Part shown: in pieces, positions 1 through 9,136 of the stretch | How the letters are laid out: every line of letters starts with the position of its first letter | Position numbering within the stretch: the first letter of the stretch is position 1 | Source: Pseudomonadota bacterium | GTDB taxonomy: Bacteria; Pseudomonadota; Gammaproteobacteria; Steroidobacterales; Steroidobacteraceae | NCBI GenBank assembly: GCA_025357635.1 | Contig: JANXOV010000029.1 | Span: 1 to 45,171, forward strand | DNA: 45,171 nucleotides | Direction of reading: 5' to 3' | Notes under the pieces: generated by a model | What the model saw: the letters and a program-made list of their open reading frames with translations, nothing else | The model's database searches: none | Told to the model about the DNA's origin: nothing | Program-made: the position numbers and the translations under genes

Positions 1-1
1 G

Positions 2-253
2 ATCACGCCGACGCGCATGCCTTTCGTGCGCGAAATCGACACCGGGTTTTTCAACGTGAGCGGCTTTTCCGGTCTTGGCGTGCTGCTCGCTCCTTACTGC
101 GGCAAGATTCTCGCCGATGCACTGGCGGGCAATCGCGCCGACTTCGATCTGCTGGCGCGCGCGCCCGTACCGCGCTTTCCCGGCGGTCCGGCATTGCGCT
201 GGCCCACCCTGGTCGCGGCCATGTCCTTGTACGCATTGCGCGACCGTTTGTAG
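2..253 (+). CDS. FAD-dependent amine oxidoreductase, PuuB-like (3' end only)
   Basis: This is the C-terminal 83 residues of a gene that starts left of the window; the reading frame is open from base 2 to the TAG at 251-253. The tail has the pattern of DAO-family FAD oxidoreductases of the PuuB type: the GFFNVSGFSGLGVLLAPYCGK stretch corresponds to the FAD-binding G-x-S-G-x-G segment followed by the 'AP..GK' helix, then FDLLAR and an F-PGGP-LRWP block typical of gamma-glutamylputrescine oxidase relatives. Such enzymes oxidatively deaminate gamma-glutamylated amines. The next gene, 32 bp downstream on the same strand, is PuuA-like, which supports a polyamine or amine glutamylation pathway. The substrate cannot be told from a fragment. 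Confidence 0.75.
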   Translation: MTPTRMPFVREIDTGFFNVSGFSGLGVLLAPYCGKILADALAGNRADFDLLARAPVPRFPGGPALRWPTLVAAMSLYALRDRL

Positions 254-285
254 TTTCAAATCATCGTTTCAAGCGAGTCTCGACC

Positions 286-1653
286 ATGGAAAAAGACCTG
301 TCACCCGCCGCGCCCGTCTCCGAATGGACCGAGTTTCTGCGTGTCAATCCGCAAGTGGCGGCGCTGGATGCGTTCATCATCGACGTCAACGGCAACGCCT
401 TGGGAAAGCGCGTTCCAATTCACGATGCGCCCAAAGTATTTGCCGATGGCGTGCAATTTTCCGCCTGCGCGCTGATCGCCGATTCGCGTGGACTGGGCCA
501 CAACGTGCAGGGCATGGGCAGCTCCGACGGCGATCCGGACGGAACGGCGCTGCCCATTCAAGGCTCGCTGTGCCTGGCGCCTTGGACGCAGGCGCCGGTT
601 GCGCAGGTGATGTGCCACATGCGTGACGTGGAGCTGCAGCAGTCCCTGTGGTTTGATCCTCGCATGATTCTTGCCGGTGTCGTGGATCAGTGCCGCCATG
701 CCGGCATTCACCCGGTGGTCGCCTGTGAGCTGGAGTTCTACCTGATCGATCCGAGGCGCACCCCCGATGGCGGCATCGCGCTCGCCGCCCCGGCGCCCAA
801 TGCGGGCCCGCCGCGGCGCGCAGCCAATCTGTCGCTCGAGGCGGTTGAAACCAATGCCGCGTTCCTCAACAGAATCGATACAGCCGCCGCCGCGCAGGGC
901 GTCCCGGTCTGCGGCGCGGTGGCCGAATACGGCATCGGGCAATACGAGGTGAACCTGCGCCATGTTTCCGATCCGCTCGCTGCGGCGGACCATGCGGTCC
1001 TGCTCAAACGCATCGTCAAGGGCGTCGCGCAATCGATGGGCATGCAGGCCACTTTCATGGCCAAACCCTTTGCACAACAGCCGGGCAGTGGCTTGCATGT
1101 GCACGTCAGTGTCGTGGATGAGTCCGGTGTCAACCGCTTCGGCGCTGCAGGGGGCGAGGTGTTGCTGCAGCAAGCCATCGCCGGCATGCAGGCATTGATG
1201 TATGACTCCATCGGCCTGTGCGCACCGAATTTCAATTCGCATCGCCGCTATCTCGGACCTTTCGTTCCGACCACGCTGGATTGGGGCCACAATAACCGCA
1301 GTGTCGCCTTCCGGGTGCCTGCCGCGCACGGCTCAGCGCGCCGCGTCGAACACCGCGTGGCCGGCGCCGATGCCAGTCCGCATCTGGTCGTGGCCGCCAT
1401 TCTGGCGGCGGTCTTGCACGGCATGACCAATGAACTGCAGGCCACGAAGCCGGTGGAAGGCCGCGTCAAAGCGCCTGCGGGCCATGATTTCCCCAACGGC
1501 TTGCTGGCAGCTCTGGAGCGCACCCGATCATCCGCACCGCTGGCGCAGTACATGCCGGCACAGTTCCTCAAGCTGTTTGCCGAGCTCAAGCAAAAAGAAT
1601 TCGCCGCTTCGATGGAAGCCGTGTTCCCGGTGGAATATGATTTCTATCTATGA
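286..1653 (+). CDS. puuA: Glutamine-synthetase family protein, gamma-glutamylputrescine synthetase-like
   Basis: A 455-residue protein of the glutamine synthetase fold, the usual PuuA length. Visible landmarks are the N-terminal beta-Grasp region (FIIDVNGNALGKRVP), the catalytic ELEFYLID strand, GQYEVNLRH with the metal-binding Glu, the FMAKPF..PGSGLHVHVS segment with the ATP/metal His, NNRSVAFRVP, and the R-x-EHR-AGADASPHL block near the C-terminus. The family ligates glutamate to an amine; PuuA uses putrescine. The preceding PuuB-like fragment and the SpdH-like gene at 10.8 kb fit polyamine catabolism, but paralogues act on other amines such as ethanolamine or isopropylamine, so the substrate is inferred. 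The stop overlaps the start of the next gene as ATGA, which suggests translational coupling. Confidence 0.85.
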   Translation: MEKDLSPAAPVSEWTEFLRVNPQVAALDAFIIDVNGNALGKRVPIHDAPKVFADGVQFSACALIADSRGLGHNVQGMGSSDGDPDGTALPIQGSLCLAPWTQAPVAQVMCHMRDVELQQSLWFDPRMILAGVVDQCRHAGIHPVVACELEFYLIDPRRTPDGGIALAAPAPNAGPPRRAANLSLEAVETNAAFLNRIDTAAAAQGVPVCGAVAEYGIGQYEVNLRHVSDPLAAADHAVLLKRIVKGVAQSMGMQATFMAKPFAQQPGSGLHVHVSVVDESGVNRFGAAGGEVLLQQAIAGMQALMYDSIGLCAPNFNSHRRYLGPFVPTTLDWGHNNRSVAFRVPAAHGSARRVEHRVAGADASPHLVVAAILAAVLHGMTNELQATKPVEGRVKAPAGHDFPNGLLAALERTRSSAPLAQYMPAQFLKLFAELKQKEFAASMEAVFPVEYDFYL

Positions 1654-3797
1654 CAGAACAAGCGACAGGCTCGACCGGCGGATCCGCGACACCCCTGCAA
1701 TACCGGCAGATCGGCGATATCGCGGTCCTCATCATCGACAACCCGCCGGTCAATGCACTGAGCCTGGCGGTTAGAACGGCCATCGCGGAGGCCATCCGCA
1801 AGACCGACGCCGACCCCTCGGTCAAGGCGGTGGTGCTGATCGGATCGGGCAAGACCTTCATCGCCGGCGCGGATATCCGCGAATTCAACCTGCAGACGCA
1901 GGGTCCACCGGCCGCGTCAGCGGGGCGCGCTGCGTATGATGCGGTGGATGCATCGAAGAAACTCTGCGTAGCGGCGCTTCACGGCACCGCGCTGGGCGGC
2001 GGACTGGAAATCGCTCTGTGCTGCCACTATCGCGTGGCGCTGCCAGCCGTGAAGGTGGGTCTGCCCGAGGTGCTGCTGGGATTGATTCCCGGCGCCGGCG
2101 GCACGCAGCGCCTGCCGCGGCTGGTGGGGGCGGAACTCGCCCTGGATCTGATCACCCAGGGGACGCATGTCGAGGGCAGCCGCGCCGCGGCGCTGGGCAT
2201 TGTCGATGAGTTGATTCCCGGCGCAGGCTTCGACGAACTTCTCGACGGAGCGGTCAGATTCACGCGTCAGGCGCTCGAGGGCCGGCGCCCCTTGCGCCGG
2301 GTTCGCGATACGCACGGCAAGATCAAGCATGTGAACCCCGAGGTTTTCGCCGGGTTCCGCGACAAGAACGCGAAGAAATGGAGCGGGCTGCTCGCGCCGT
2401 GGAAAATCGTCGACTGCATCGAGGCCGCCTGCAATGAATCCTGGGACGTCGCCTACGCTTTCGAGCTGGCCTGCTTCCTGGAATGCAAGGAAAGTCCGCA
2501 GCGCGGCGCCTTGTCTCACATTTTCTTCGCCGAGCGCGAAGCCGCCAAGATTCCCGGACTGGCGGCCGACACGCGCGCGCCGCCCATCAACAGCGTCGCC
2601 ATCGTCGGCGCCGGCACCATGGGCGGCGGCATTGCGATGGCCTTCGCCAACAGCGGCATTCCGGTTCGGCAATTGGAAATGTCCGAGGAAGCCTTGCAGC
2701 GCGGCAGCGCCATCGTCAGCCGGAATTACGAAACCTCGGTAAGCCGCGGCAGCATGTCGCGCGCCAAGGCCGATGAGAACTTGCGCCGCATCCGCGGCAC
2801 GCTCTCGTACGAGGAGATCGGCAGCGCCGATCTGGTCATCGAGGCGGTGTTCGAGGACTTGGGTGTGAAGCAGGATGTATTTCGCAAGCTCGACGAGGTG
2901 ATGAAGCCGGGAGCCATTCTGGCCACCAACACCTCGACCATCGACATCGACAAGATCGCCTCCGCCACCACCCGGCCCGAGAGCGTGGTCGGACTGCATT
3001 TCTTCTCCCCCGCCAACGTGATGAAGCTGCTCGAAGTCGTCCGTGGCGCCCAATCCTCGCCACAGACGCTGACCACCTCCATGGGTCTTGCCAAGCGCAT
3101 CGGCAAGGTCGCGGTGCTGGCCGGCAATTGCGATGGTTTCATCGGCAATCGCATCCTCGCCACCTATGCACGCGAAGCGGAGTTCCTGCTTGAAGAAGGC
3201 GCGACCCCCTGGCAGGTGGATGCCGCGCTGAAGCAGTTTGGCTTGCCCATGGGCATGTTTCTGATGCGCGACATGGCCGGCCTGGACATCGGCTGGCGCG
3301 TGCGCCAGCGCCGTGAAGCCACGCGCCCCAAACATTTGCGGCACTCCCGGGTAGCTGACCTCATTTGCGAAATGGGCCGCTTCGGGCAGAAGACCGGCGC
3401 CGGCTATTACAAGTACGATGGACGCGAGGCGACGCCGGACCCGCAAATCGAACAACTGATCATCGACGCGGCCGCAAAAGCCGGCATCGAACGCAAACCC
3501 ATCGCGGATGCGCAAATCGTGCAGCGGGTCCTGATCGCAATGGTCTACGAGGCCGCCAAAATACTCGAAGAAGGCTTCGCCAGTCGCGCCTCCGACATCG
3601 ATGTCACCTATGTCTACGGTTACGGCTTTCCGCGCCATCGCGGCGGACCCATGTACTGGGCCGAGCAGCAGGGGCTTGCGAAGATCCGCGACAAGGCCCT
3701 GGCCTACCACGAGATTCACGGCGATCACTGGAAGCCGGTGGCGCTGCTCGCCAAGGCGGCGGCGGCGGGGAGTTGGAAAGCCGCGTTGGGCCGTTGA
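1650..3797 (+). CDS. Bifunctional enoyl-CoA hydratase / 3-hydroxyacyl-CoA dehydrogenase (FadB/FadJ-like)
   Basis: 715 residues with the full multifunctional layout. The N-terminal crotonase domain (about 1-190) has the oxyanion-hole segment [12 protein letters not shown] and both catalytic glutamates, in GGGLEIAL and [15 protein letters not shown]. The NAD-binding half (about 315-500) has [18 protein letters not shown], and the catalytic His sits in [17 protein letters not shown]. Two C-terminal 3HCDH helical domains follow (FIGNR and [13 protein letters not shown]). It hydrates 2-enoyl-CoA and oxidises the 3-hydroxyacyl-CoA in beta-oxidation. It begins in ATGA overlap with the PuuA-like gene. 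Thioesterase, acyl-CoA dehydrogenase and CoA racemase genes follow, so the cluster is an acyl-CoA degradation set. Chain-length preference cannot be read from sequence. Confidence 0.93.
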   Translation: MTEQATGSTGGSATPLQYRQIGDIAVLIIDNPPVNALSLAVRTAIAEAIRKTDADPSVKAVVLIGSGKTFIAGADIREFNLQTQGPPAASAGRAAYDAVDASKKLCVAALHGTALGGGLEIALCCHYRVALPAVKVGLPEVLLGLIPGAGGTQRLPRLVGAELALDLITQGTHVEGSRAAALGIVDELIPGAGFDELLDGAVRFTRQALEGRRPLRRVRDTHGKIKHVNPEVFAGFRDKNAKKWSGLLAPWKIVDCIEAACNESWDVAYAFELACFLECKESPQRGALSHIFFAEREAAKIPGLAADTRAPPINSVAIVGAGTMGGGIAMAFANSGIPVRQLEMSEEALQRGSAIVSRNYETSVSRGSMSRAKADENLRRIRGTLSYEEIGSADLVIEAVFEDLGVKQDVFRKLDEVMKPGAILATNTSTIDIDKIASATTRPESVVGLHFFSPANVMKLLEVVRGAQSSPQTLTTSMGLAKRIGKVAVLAGNCDGFIGNRILATYAREAEFLLEEGATPWQVDAALKQFGLPMGMFLMRDMAGLDIGWRVRQRREATRPKHLRHSRVADLICEMGRFGQKTGAGYYKYDGREATPDPQIEQLIIDAAAKAGIERKPIADAQIVQRVLIAMVYEAAKILEEGFASRASDIDVTYVYGYGFPRHRGGPMYWAEQQGLAKIRDKALAYHEIHGDHWKPVALLAKAAAAGSWKAALGR

Positions 3798-3810
3798 AAC
3801 AAGTGACGAC

Positions 3811-4251
3811 GTGAACGCGAAAACGATTGAAACCCGCGACCGCTTCCGCTATTGGCTGAGCGTTCCGACGCGCTGGATGGATAATGATCAGTACGGACAT
3901 ATCAACAACGCCACGTACTACTCGTTCATCGACACCATCGTCAACAAGATGCTGATCGACAGGCAGGTGCTGTTCGGCCCGCATTGGGACGCCATCGGCC
4001 TGGTGATTTCCAGCGGCTGCGAATTCTTCGCCCCACTGGCCTTTCCGCAGGATGTCGAATGCGGATTGCGTATCGGCAGGCTGGGTACGACCAGCCTGCG
4101 CTATGAAGTGGGCATTTTCCAGACCGGTCAGCCTCAAGCCAGCGCCGCCGGCCATTTCGTGCACGTGTTCGTGGATCCGAAGACGCGGCGCCCCGTGCCG
4201 TTGGTTGCCGCGGTGCGCGCCGCAATGGCATCGTTGATGCTGGCTAGTTAG
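3811..4251 (+). CDS. Acyl-CoA thioesterase, 4HBT hotdog family
   Basis: About 146 residues from a GTG start at 3811. The frame is open further upstream but that part lies inside the FadB-like gene and has no family similarity. The N-terminal RWMDNDQYGHINNATYYSF segment is the hallmark of 4-hydroxybenzoyl-CoA thioesterase/YbgC-like hotdog proteins, with the catalytic Asp in the D-x-x-GH-NN motif. The rest (ECGLRIGRLGTTSLRYEVGIF) matches the central beta sheet. The enzyme would hydrolyse acyl-CoA and release CoA, possibly as a relief valve for the beta-oxidation genes beside it. It starts 13 bp after the FadB-like stop and its 3' end overlaps the converging acyl-CoA dehydrogenase gene by 4 bp. 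No strong ribosome binding site is visible, so the start is moderately certain. Confidence 0.85.
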   Translation: MNAKTIETRDRFRYWLSVPTRWMDNDQYGHINNATYYSFIDTIVNKMLIDRQVLFGPHWDAIGLVISSGCEFFAPLAFPQDVECGLRIGRLGTTSLRYEVGIFQTGQPQASAAGHFVHVFVDPKTRRPVPLVAAVRAAMASLMLAS

Positions 4252-5429
4252 TCGCCGCCTCCCTGGCGGCGCGCTTGAGCTTCTTCGCGATGGTCCCAGC
4301 GATGCACCTCGCTGGGACCATCGTAGATCCGAAACGCGCGAATTTCCCGAAACGCCTGTTCGACCACGGTATCGCGGGTCACGCCATTGCCGCCCATCAC
4401 CTGCACACAGCGGTCGGCGATGCGGAACAAACTTTCCGAGACCGCCACCTTCGTCATGCTGGACTCCATCGTACCGCGCTTGTGCTCATCGAGCACCGCT
4501 GCGCACCAGTGGATCATCAACTCGCTCTGCTTAAGCTCGATGACATTGTCAGCGAGCATGAACCCGACGCCTTCGTGATCGATAAGCGCCTTGCCGAAGG
4601 CCTGGCGTTTGCTCGCATACTGCACGGCGATGTCCTGGGCGCGTTGCGCCAATCCCCACCAGCGCATGCAATGCGTCAGGCGCGCCGGCGCAAGACGGAT
4701 CTGCGCGTAGCGGAATCCCTCATTCACAGCGCCGAGCACCTGATCCTGCGGCACCCGGACATTTTCCAGCCGGACCACGGCGTGTCCGCCGGGCATGGAG
4801 CTGTCGATGGTGTCCAGAACCCGCTCGATCTGAATGCCGGGTGAACTCATGTCGGCGAGGAACAAGGTGGCGCCCTCGCCAGTCTTGGCCATGATGATGC
4901 CGAAGCCGGCGCCCTGCGCGCCGGTGATGAACATCTTGCGCCCCGATATCACCCACTCGCCGCCTTCCAGGTGCGCAGCCGTGCTGAGCATGGACGGGTC
5001 CGAACCGGCGCCGCCGTCTTCGGCCGGCTCGGTCATGAGGAACGCCGAGCGGATCTCCCCGGCAATCAACGGCGCGAGAAAGCGTCGCTTCTGTGCTTCG
5101 GAAGCGGCCTGTTCCAGCAGGAACATGTTGCCCTCATCGGGTGCGGCGATATTCATCGCCAGCGGACCCAGCGGCGAATAGCCCGCGGCGCCGAACACCA
5201 GCGCCGTTTCCAGATGCGACAAGCCATGCCCTCCCCAGGCGGCGCCGACATGCGGCGCCAGCAGGCCGGCGCGGCGCGCAAGGCCGCGCAACTCGCGCAC
5301 CATGTCCTCGGCAGGGCCGTGCGGCGTCTGGCGCAGATCGCGCTCGAAAGGGATGATGGTGTTGCGTATGAAGGCGCTGACCGTCGCTGCAAGCGTCAGC
5401 GTCGATTCGCGAATCTGGGAATTTTGCAT
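4248..5429 (-). CDS. Acyl-CoA dehydrogenase, ACAD10/11-like
   Basis: 393 residues from the ATG at 5429, the usual family length. Motifs in order: FLMTEPAEDGGAGSDP (FAD and substrate contact), the EWVISGRKMFITGA strand, the RQAFGKALIDHEGVGFMLAD helix, QVMGGNGVTRD, and RIYDGPSEVHRW at the C-terminus. In this subgroup Asp stands where medium-chain enzymes have the catalytic Glu. The enzyme oxidises acyl-CoA to 2-enoyl-CoA using FAD. An in-frame ATG at 5467 would leave only 17 bp to the divergent CoA-transferase gene and adds an unconserved stretch, so I prefer 5429. The open frame continues upstream to 5753 but that part is antisense to the CoA-transferase. Convergent 4-bp overlap with the thioesterase gene. 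Confidence 0.9.
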   Translation of the reverse strand: MQNSQIRESTLTLAATVSAFIRNTIIPFERDLRQTPHGPAEDMVRELRGLARRAGLLAPHVGAAWGGHGLSHLETALVFGAAGYSPLGPLAMNIAAPDEGNMFLLEQAASEAQKRRFLAPLIAGEIRSAFLMTEPAEDGGAGSDPSMLSTAAHLEGGEWVISGRKMFITGAQGAGFGIIMAKTGEGATLFLADMSSPGIQIERVLDTIDSSMPGGHAVVRLENVRVPQDQVLGAVNEGFRYAQIRLAPARLTHCMRWWGLAQRAQDIAVQYASKRQAFGKALIDHEGVGFMLADNVIELKQSELMIHWCAAVLDEHKRGTMESSMTKVAVSESLFRIADRCVQVMGGNGVTRDTVVEQAFREIRAFRIYDGPSEVHRWDHREEAQARRQGGGD

Positions 5430-5484
5430 GCGTTGCTGCCGAGTCCTGGTATAGAGTTCTCGCTCCATTGTATAGGAACGAATT

Positions 5485-6573
5485 ATGAGATCGGGACCGC
5501 TGTTGGGCGTGCGCGTGTTGGAATTCGCCGGCATCGGCCCCGCCCCGTTTTGCTGCATGTTGTTGTCGGATCTGGGCGCGGATGTTGTGCGGATCGACCG
5601 CGCAGGAAAGAATCCAGGCGCAAGCGAAGCCATCATTCTGCGTGGACGACGCTCGATCGCGCTGGATCTGAAAAGCATCGCCGGTGTACAAGTCGCCCGC
5701 CAGCTCGCCCAGCGCGCCAACATCCTGATCGAGGGCTTCCGTCCCGGTGTCATGGAAAGACTGACGCTCGGGCCGCAGACATTGCTCGAGTTGAATCCGA
5801 GCCTGATCTACGGGCGCATGACCGGCTGGGGCCAGAGCGGCCCGCGCGCGGCAATCGCCGGCCATGACATCAACTACGTGTCCTTGACGGGCGCACTGCA
5901 TGCCATTGGCCTGGCCGACAAACCGGTCCCGCCGTTGAATCTGGTCGGCGATTTCGGCGGCGGCGCACTGTACCTGGCGTTCGGCGTGCTCGCCGCCTTG
6001 AATCACGTGCGCGGCGGCGGTGCGGGTCAGGTGGTGGACTGCGCGATGACCGACGGCAGCGCCTCACTCATGTCCATGATGTACGCGATGAATCAGAACA
6101 ACGCATGGGTGGATGAGCGCCGCCAGAACCTGCTTGATGGAGGCGCGCCATTTTACGACACCTACGCGTGCGCGGACGGATTATGGATTTCCATCGGCGC
6201 GCTCGAACCCCAGTTCTTTAGTGAATTGGTGGCCAGGACCGGCTTGTCGCAGCAGCAATTCCCAAACAATACCGAGCGCTCGCAATGGCCGGCCATGCGG
6301 GCCGCGCTGACGCGCGCATTCGCCTCCAAAACGCGCGACGAGTGGCGCGCCATTTTCGAAGGCTCAGATGCCTGTGTTGCGCCGGTGTTGTCGATGACCG
6401 ATGCGCCCTTGCACCCGCACAACCTGGCGCGCGGCACGTTCGTGCACGCTCACGGACTGATGCAGGCGGCGCCTGCGCCGCGCTTCTCCAAGACCCCCGG
6501 CGCCATCCAGGGGCCGCCGCGCCCGGCCGGCGCCGATACCGAGGCGGTATTGCGCGATTGGGCCATCGCCTGA
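5485..6573 (+). CDS. Alpha-methylacyl-CoA racemase-like CoA-transferase family III protein
   Basis: 362 residues, CaiB/BaiF fold, close to AMACR/MCR length. It opens with LLGVRVLEFAGIGPAPFCCMLL and DLGADVVRIDR, the CoA-binding N-terminus. The two acid/base residues of alpha-methylacyl-CoA racemase are present: His127 in GHDINYVSLTGAL and Asp156 in GDFGGGALYLAFGVLAAL, matching His126/Asp156 of the mycobacterial enzyme. This argues for a racemase rather than a formyl- or carnitine-CoA transferase. Racemases of this kind convert (2R)- to (2S)-methylacyl-CoA so that branched chains, such as isoprenoid or sterol side chains, can enter beta-oxidation. It is divergent from the acyl-CoA dehydrogenase with a 55 bp gap that must hold both promoters. 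Confidence 0.88.
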   Translation: MRSGPLLGVRVLEFAGIGPAPFCCMLLSDLGADVVRIDRAGKNPGASEAIILRGRRSIALDLKSIAGVQVARQLAQRANILIEGFRPGVMERLTLGPQTLLELNPSLIYGRMTGWGQSGPRAAIAGHDINYVSLTGALHAIGLADKPVPPLNLVGDFGGGALYLAFGVLAALNHVRGGGAGQVVDCAMTDGSASLMSMMYAMNQNNAWVDERRQNLLDGGAPFYDTYACADGLWISIGALEPQFFSELVARTGLSQQQFPNNTERSQWPAMRAALTRAFASKTRDEWRAIFEGSDACVAPVLSMTDAPLHPHNLARGTFVHAHGLMQAAPAPRFSKTPGAIQGPPRPAGADTEAVLRDWAIA

Positions 6574-6590
6574 GTGCGAACCGGCCTGCC

Positions 6591-7310
6591 TTAACGCGCC
6601 TTACCGGCCGCCACGCTGACCGGTGAGTCGCGGTAAATCTCGGGAAACACGCGCTGCAGATTCGCAACCTTCGGCAGATCGTTGTACACGATGTAGGGAT
6701 ACCGCGGATTGTTGATCAGGAAATCCTGGTGATAGTCTTCAGCCCGGTAAAAGCGCTTCAGCGCATCCACGCGCGTCACGATGGGTTTGGAGTAGGTGCG
6801 GGCCTTGTTCAACTGCGCAATGTAACTTTCAGCGATTTTCCGCTGGCTCTCGTCGGCGTAGAAGATGGATGAGCGGTACTGGGTCCCGGCATCCGGGCCC
6901 TGTCGATTCAACTGGGTCGGATCGTGCGCGACGGAAAAGTACACCTGCAGCAAGGTGCCGTAGCTTACTTCGCGCGGATCGTAAGTGATCTGCACCGACT
7001 CGGCATGGCCGGTGGTGCCGCTGCCGACGGTTTCATAGTCCGCGGTTGCCTTCTCCCCGCCCGCATAACCGGACAGCACCTGGCGTACGCCCTTGACGTG
7101 CTGGAAAACGCCTTGCACGCCCCAGAAGCAACCGCCCGCCAAGACGGCCGTGCGCAAGGAACCGCCGTCCTTGCTGTCGTCCACGAGCGGCGCGGGAATG
7201 CTCACCGCGGATTCGGCCGCGTGAGTGCTCCATTGGGCGGCGATGGCGACCAACGACACGCTCAACATCACGCTCATCGCCCGGCGTGCCATAGATTTGA
7301 ACTGAACCAT
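6591..7310 (-). CDS. msrA: Peptide-methionine (S)-S-oxide reductase, exported
   Basis: 239 residues from ATG 7310. The GGCFWG motif carries the catalytic Cys61. Downstream are GYAGGEKATADYE, TGHAESVQITYDP, FFSVAHDPTQLNRQGPDAGTQYRSSIF and YHQDFL, all diagnostic of MsrA. The first ~33 residues (KSMARRAM then MSVMLSVSLVAIAAQ, ending THAAES) form a Sec-type signal peptide, so the enzyme should act in the periplasm on oxidised methionines. A GGAG at 7317-7320 sits 6 bp before ATG 7310. The in-frame ATG at 7331 overlaps the msrB stop as ATGA but has a poorer ribosome site. It is downstream of msrB in a two-gene operon. Confidence 0.93.
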   Translation of the reverse strand: MVQFKSMARRAMSVMLSVSLVAIAAQWSTHAAESAVSIPAPLVDDSKDGGSLRTAVLAGGCFWGVQGVFQHVKGVRQVLSGYAGGEKATADYETVGSGTTGHAESVQITYDPREVSYGTLLQVYFSVAHDPTQLNRQGPDAGTQYRSSIFYADESQRKIAESYIAQLNKARTYSKPIVTRVDALKRFYRAEDYHQDFLINNPRYPYIVYNDLPKVANLQRVFPEIYRDSPVSVAAGKAR

Positions 7311-7316
7311 GCTTGT

Positions 7317-7320
7317 CTCC
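7317..7320 (-). promoter_or_regulatory. Ribosome binding site deciding the msrA start
   Basis: GGAG (read on the minus strand) lies 6 bases ahead of ATG 7310. This favours that start over the ATG at 7331, which overlaps the msrB stop codon. Confidence 0.5.
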
Positions 7321-7327
7321 GTGTTAA

Positions 7328-7888
7328 TCATTGCGCATGCGCATAAAATTTCAGTGAAACAGAATTCATGCAATACCGCAGACCGGTCGGACGCGGACCG
7401 TCGTCGAACACGTGACCCAGATGCGCATCGCACAGCCGGCAGGACACTGCGGTCCGCTGCATGTACAAACTGTTGTCGCCGGACTCCCGGACATTGTGCG
7501 CCGACACCGGCTTCCAGAAACTGGGCCAACCCGTGCCGGACTCAAACTTGGTTTTTGAATCGAACAACGCGGTATCGCAACAGATGCAGCGATACAACCC
7601 CGCGGCGTGATTGTCCCAATACTCACCCGAAAAAGGCGCCTCAGTGCCGGCCTGCCGCGTGACATGAAAACTGGCAGCGGACAATTGCTGGCGCCACTGC
7701 TCCTGCGATTTTGTCACAAGGGGCGCAGACGCCATGCCCTTGCTCTTACCGTCGGCTGAGAACAGTTCAATTTTCACCGTGCCGCCCGGAGTCTGCGCCG
7801 CAGGGTCACGCTCGGCGCCCAGGGCGCCCATCGCACCGGCAACCGACGCCGCTCCAAGCAATGAACGCAAAACCTGACGCCGTGTCAT
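7328..7888 (-). CDS. msrB: Peptide-methionine (R)-S-oxide reductase, Tat-exported
   Basis: 186 residues from ATG 7888. The N-terminus [24 protein letters not shown] has a twin-arginine pattern and hydrophobic core, so export by Tat is likely. The MsrB body has the two zinc CxxC pairs (Cys101/104 and Cys150/153), the WPSFW substrate segment, [10 protein letters not shown], and the catalytic Cys173 in RYCMNSVSL. Together with the exported MsrA it would repair both sulfoxide stereoisomers in the periplasm. The open frame extends to 7933 but the twin-arginine segment would then no longer be near the N-terminus. It is divergent from the transaldolase, with 159 bp between them that must hold the promoters; I could not pick out clear -35/-10 boxes. 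Confidence 0.92.
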   Translation of the reverse strand: MTRRQVLRSLLGAASVAGAMGALGAERDPAAQTPGGTVKIELFSADGKSKGMASAPLVTKSQEQWRQQLSAASFHVTRQAGTEAPFSGEYWDNHAAGLYRCICCDTALFDSKTKFESGTGWPSFWKPVSAHNVRESGDNSLYMQRTAVSCRLCDAHLGHVFDDGPRPTGLRYCMNSVSLKFYAHAQ

Positions 7889-8047
7889 CGCATGTTCACG
7901 CCGATGAGCCGATACTATGTTCTTTACTGTCATCGCTGCCCCGCTGTTTCACACTGTACCCATCAGACCGGACACCATGCCCGAATATTGCAGCCTTTCG
8001 CCCGTTCCGCTGCGTATCCTGAACATCCTCTCACTGCAGGCAAACTC

Positions 8048-9115
8048 ATGAAACCCACACAACAGCTTCACGATCTGGGCCAGAGCCTCTGGCTGGACAA
8101 CATCACCCGCGACCTGCTGGACTCCGGCACCCTGCGCCGCTACATCGACGAACTCTCAGTGACCGGCCTGACCTCCAATCCGACCATATTCGACGAGGCC
8201 ATCGGCAAGGGCAGCATCTACGACGCGGCGGTCAAAGAAAAGGCGCGCAGCGGCAGCGCAACGCAGGACATCTTCATCGCCATCGCGCTCGAGGATCTGC
8301 GGCGGGCCGCGGATTTGTTCCGCCCGGTTTTCGACGCCACCGCTGGCATCGACGGCTGGGTATCCATGGAAGTCTCACCGTTGCTTGCCGATGACACGCC
8401 TGGCACGGTCGCCGCGGCGAAGTCGATTCACACGCAGGCCGCGCGCCCCAATCTTTTCGTAAAAATCCCCGGCACGCCTGCGGGAATTCCTGCGATCGAG
8501 GAAGCCATCTTTCTGGGCATACCGGTGAACGTGACGCTGCTGTTTTCCTGTGAACAGTATCTGGCGGCGGCACAGGCGTATCTGCGCGGCATACGCCGCC
8601 GGGTCGATGCGGGCTTGAGTCCGCGCGTCGCCTCCGTGGCCTCACTGTTCATCAGCCGCTGGGACCGCGCAATCGCCGACAAAGTTCCTGCAGAACTGCG
8701 CAATCGGCTCGGAGTGGCCATCGCCCAGCGCTGCTATTGCGCCTACCGGGACTTGCTGGCCAGCCCGCAGTGGCTGGGCCTGGCTGCCGCAGGAGCCCGT
8801 GCGCAGCGCCTGCTGTGGGCCAGCACCGGCGTCAAGGATCCCCAGGCATCGGAATGCCTCTATGTCGAGGCCCTGGCCGCGCCGGATACCATCAACACCA
8901 TGCCAGAAAAAACGCTGCTGGCGTTCGCGGCGAACGGCGCCATGCACGGGACCCTGCAAGCCAATGCCGCAGTCGCCGGGCAACAGCTGGCTCAGTTTAC
9001 CGCTGCTGGTATCGATATCGACCGGCTGGCCGCGCAACTGCAGACCGATGCGGCGGCCGCCTTCGTGAAATCCTGGACCGGACTGATGCAGCGTATAATC
9101 GAAAAAAGCCGATAA
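8048..9115 (+). CDS. tal: Transaldolase
   Basis: 355 residues starting at ATG 8048; the open frame upstream of it is non-conserved. Landmarks are QSLWLDNITRDLL, LTSNPTIFDEAI, WVSMEVSPLLADDT and the Schiff-base Lys139 in NLFVKIPGTPAGIPAIEEAI, followed by INVT-like VNVTLLFS and SVASLFISRWD. This is the longer transaldolase type found in bacteria that also have Tal-Pgi fusions; no Pgi domain is fused here. It exchanges a dihydroxyacetone unit between sedoheptulose-7-P and glyceraldehyde-3-P in the pentose phosphate pathway. Phosphoglucomutase follows 21 bp downstream, making a sugar-phosphate operon. Confidence 0.92.
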   Translation: MKPTQQLHDLGQSLWLDNITRDLLDSGTLRRYIDELSVTGLTSNPTIFDEAIGKGSIYDAAVKEKARSGSATQDIFIAIALEDLRRAADLFRPVFDATAGIDGWVSMEVSPLLADDTPGTVAAAKSIHTQAARPNLFVKIPGTPAGIPAIEEAIFLGIPVNVTLLFSCEQYLAAAQAYLRGIRRRVDAGLSPRVASVASLFISRWDRAIADKVPAELRNRLGVAIAQRCYCAYRDLLASPQWLGLAAAGARAQRLLWASTGVKDPQASECLYVEALAAPDTINTMPEKTLLAFAANGAMHGTLQANAAVAGQQLAQFTAAGIDIDRLAAQLQTDAAAAFVKSWTGLMQRIIEKSR

Positions 9116-9136
9116 ACCACGAGTAAAGTGTCGACG

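Noticed and set aside
1917-3728. 603-codon open frame antisense to the FadB-like gene
   Set aside because: Mirror frame in GC-rich coding DNA; the plus-strand protein has full family motifs and this frame has none.
3601-3810. N-terminal extension of the thioesterase frame
   Set aside because: It lies in a different frame inside the FadB-like gene and has the Arg/Pro-rich look of a shadow; similarity begins only after GTG 3811.
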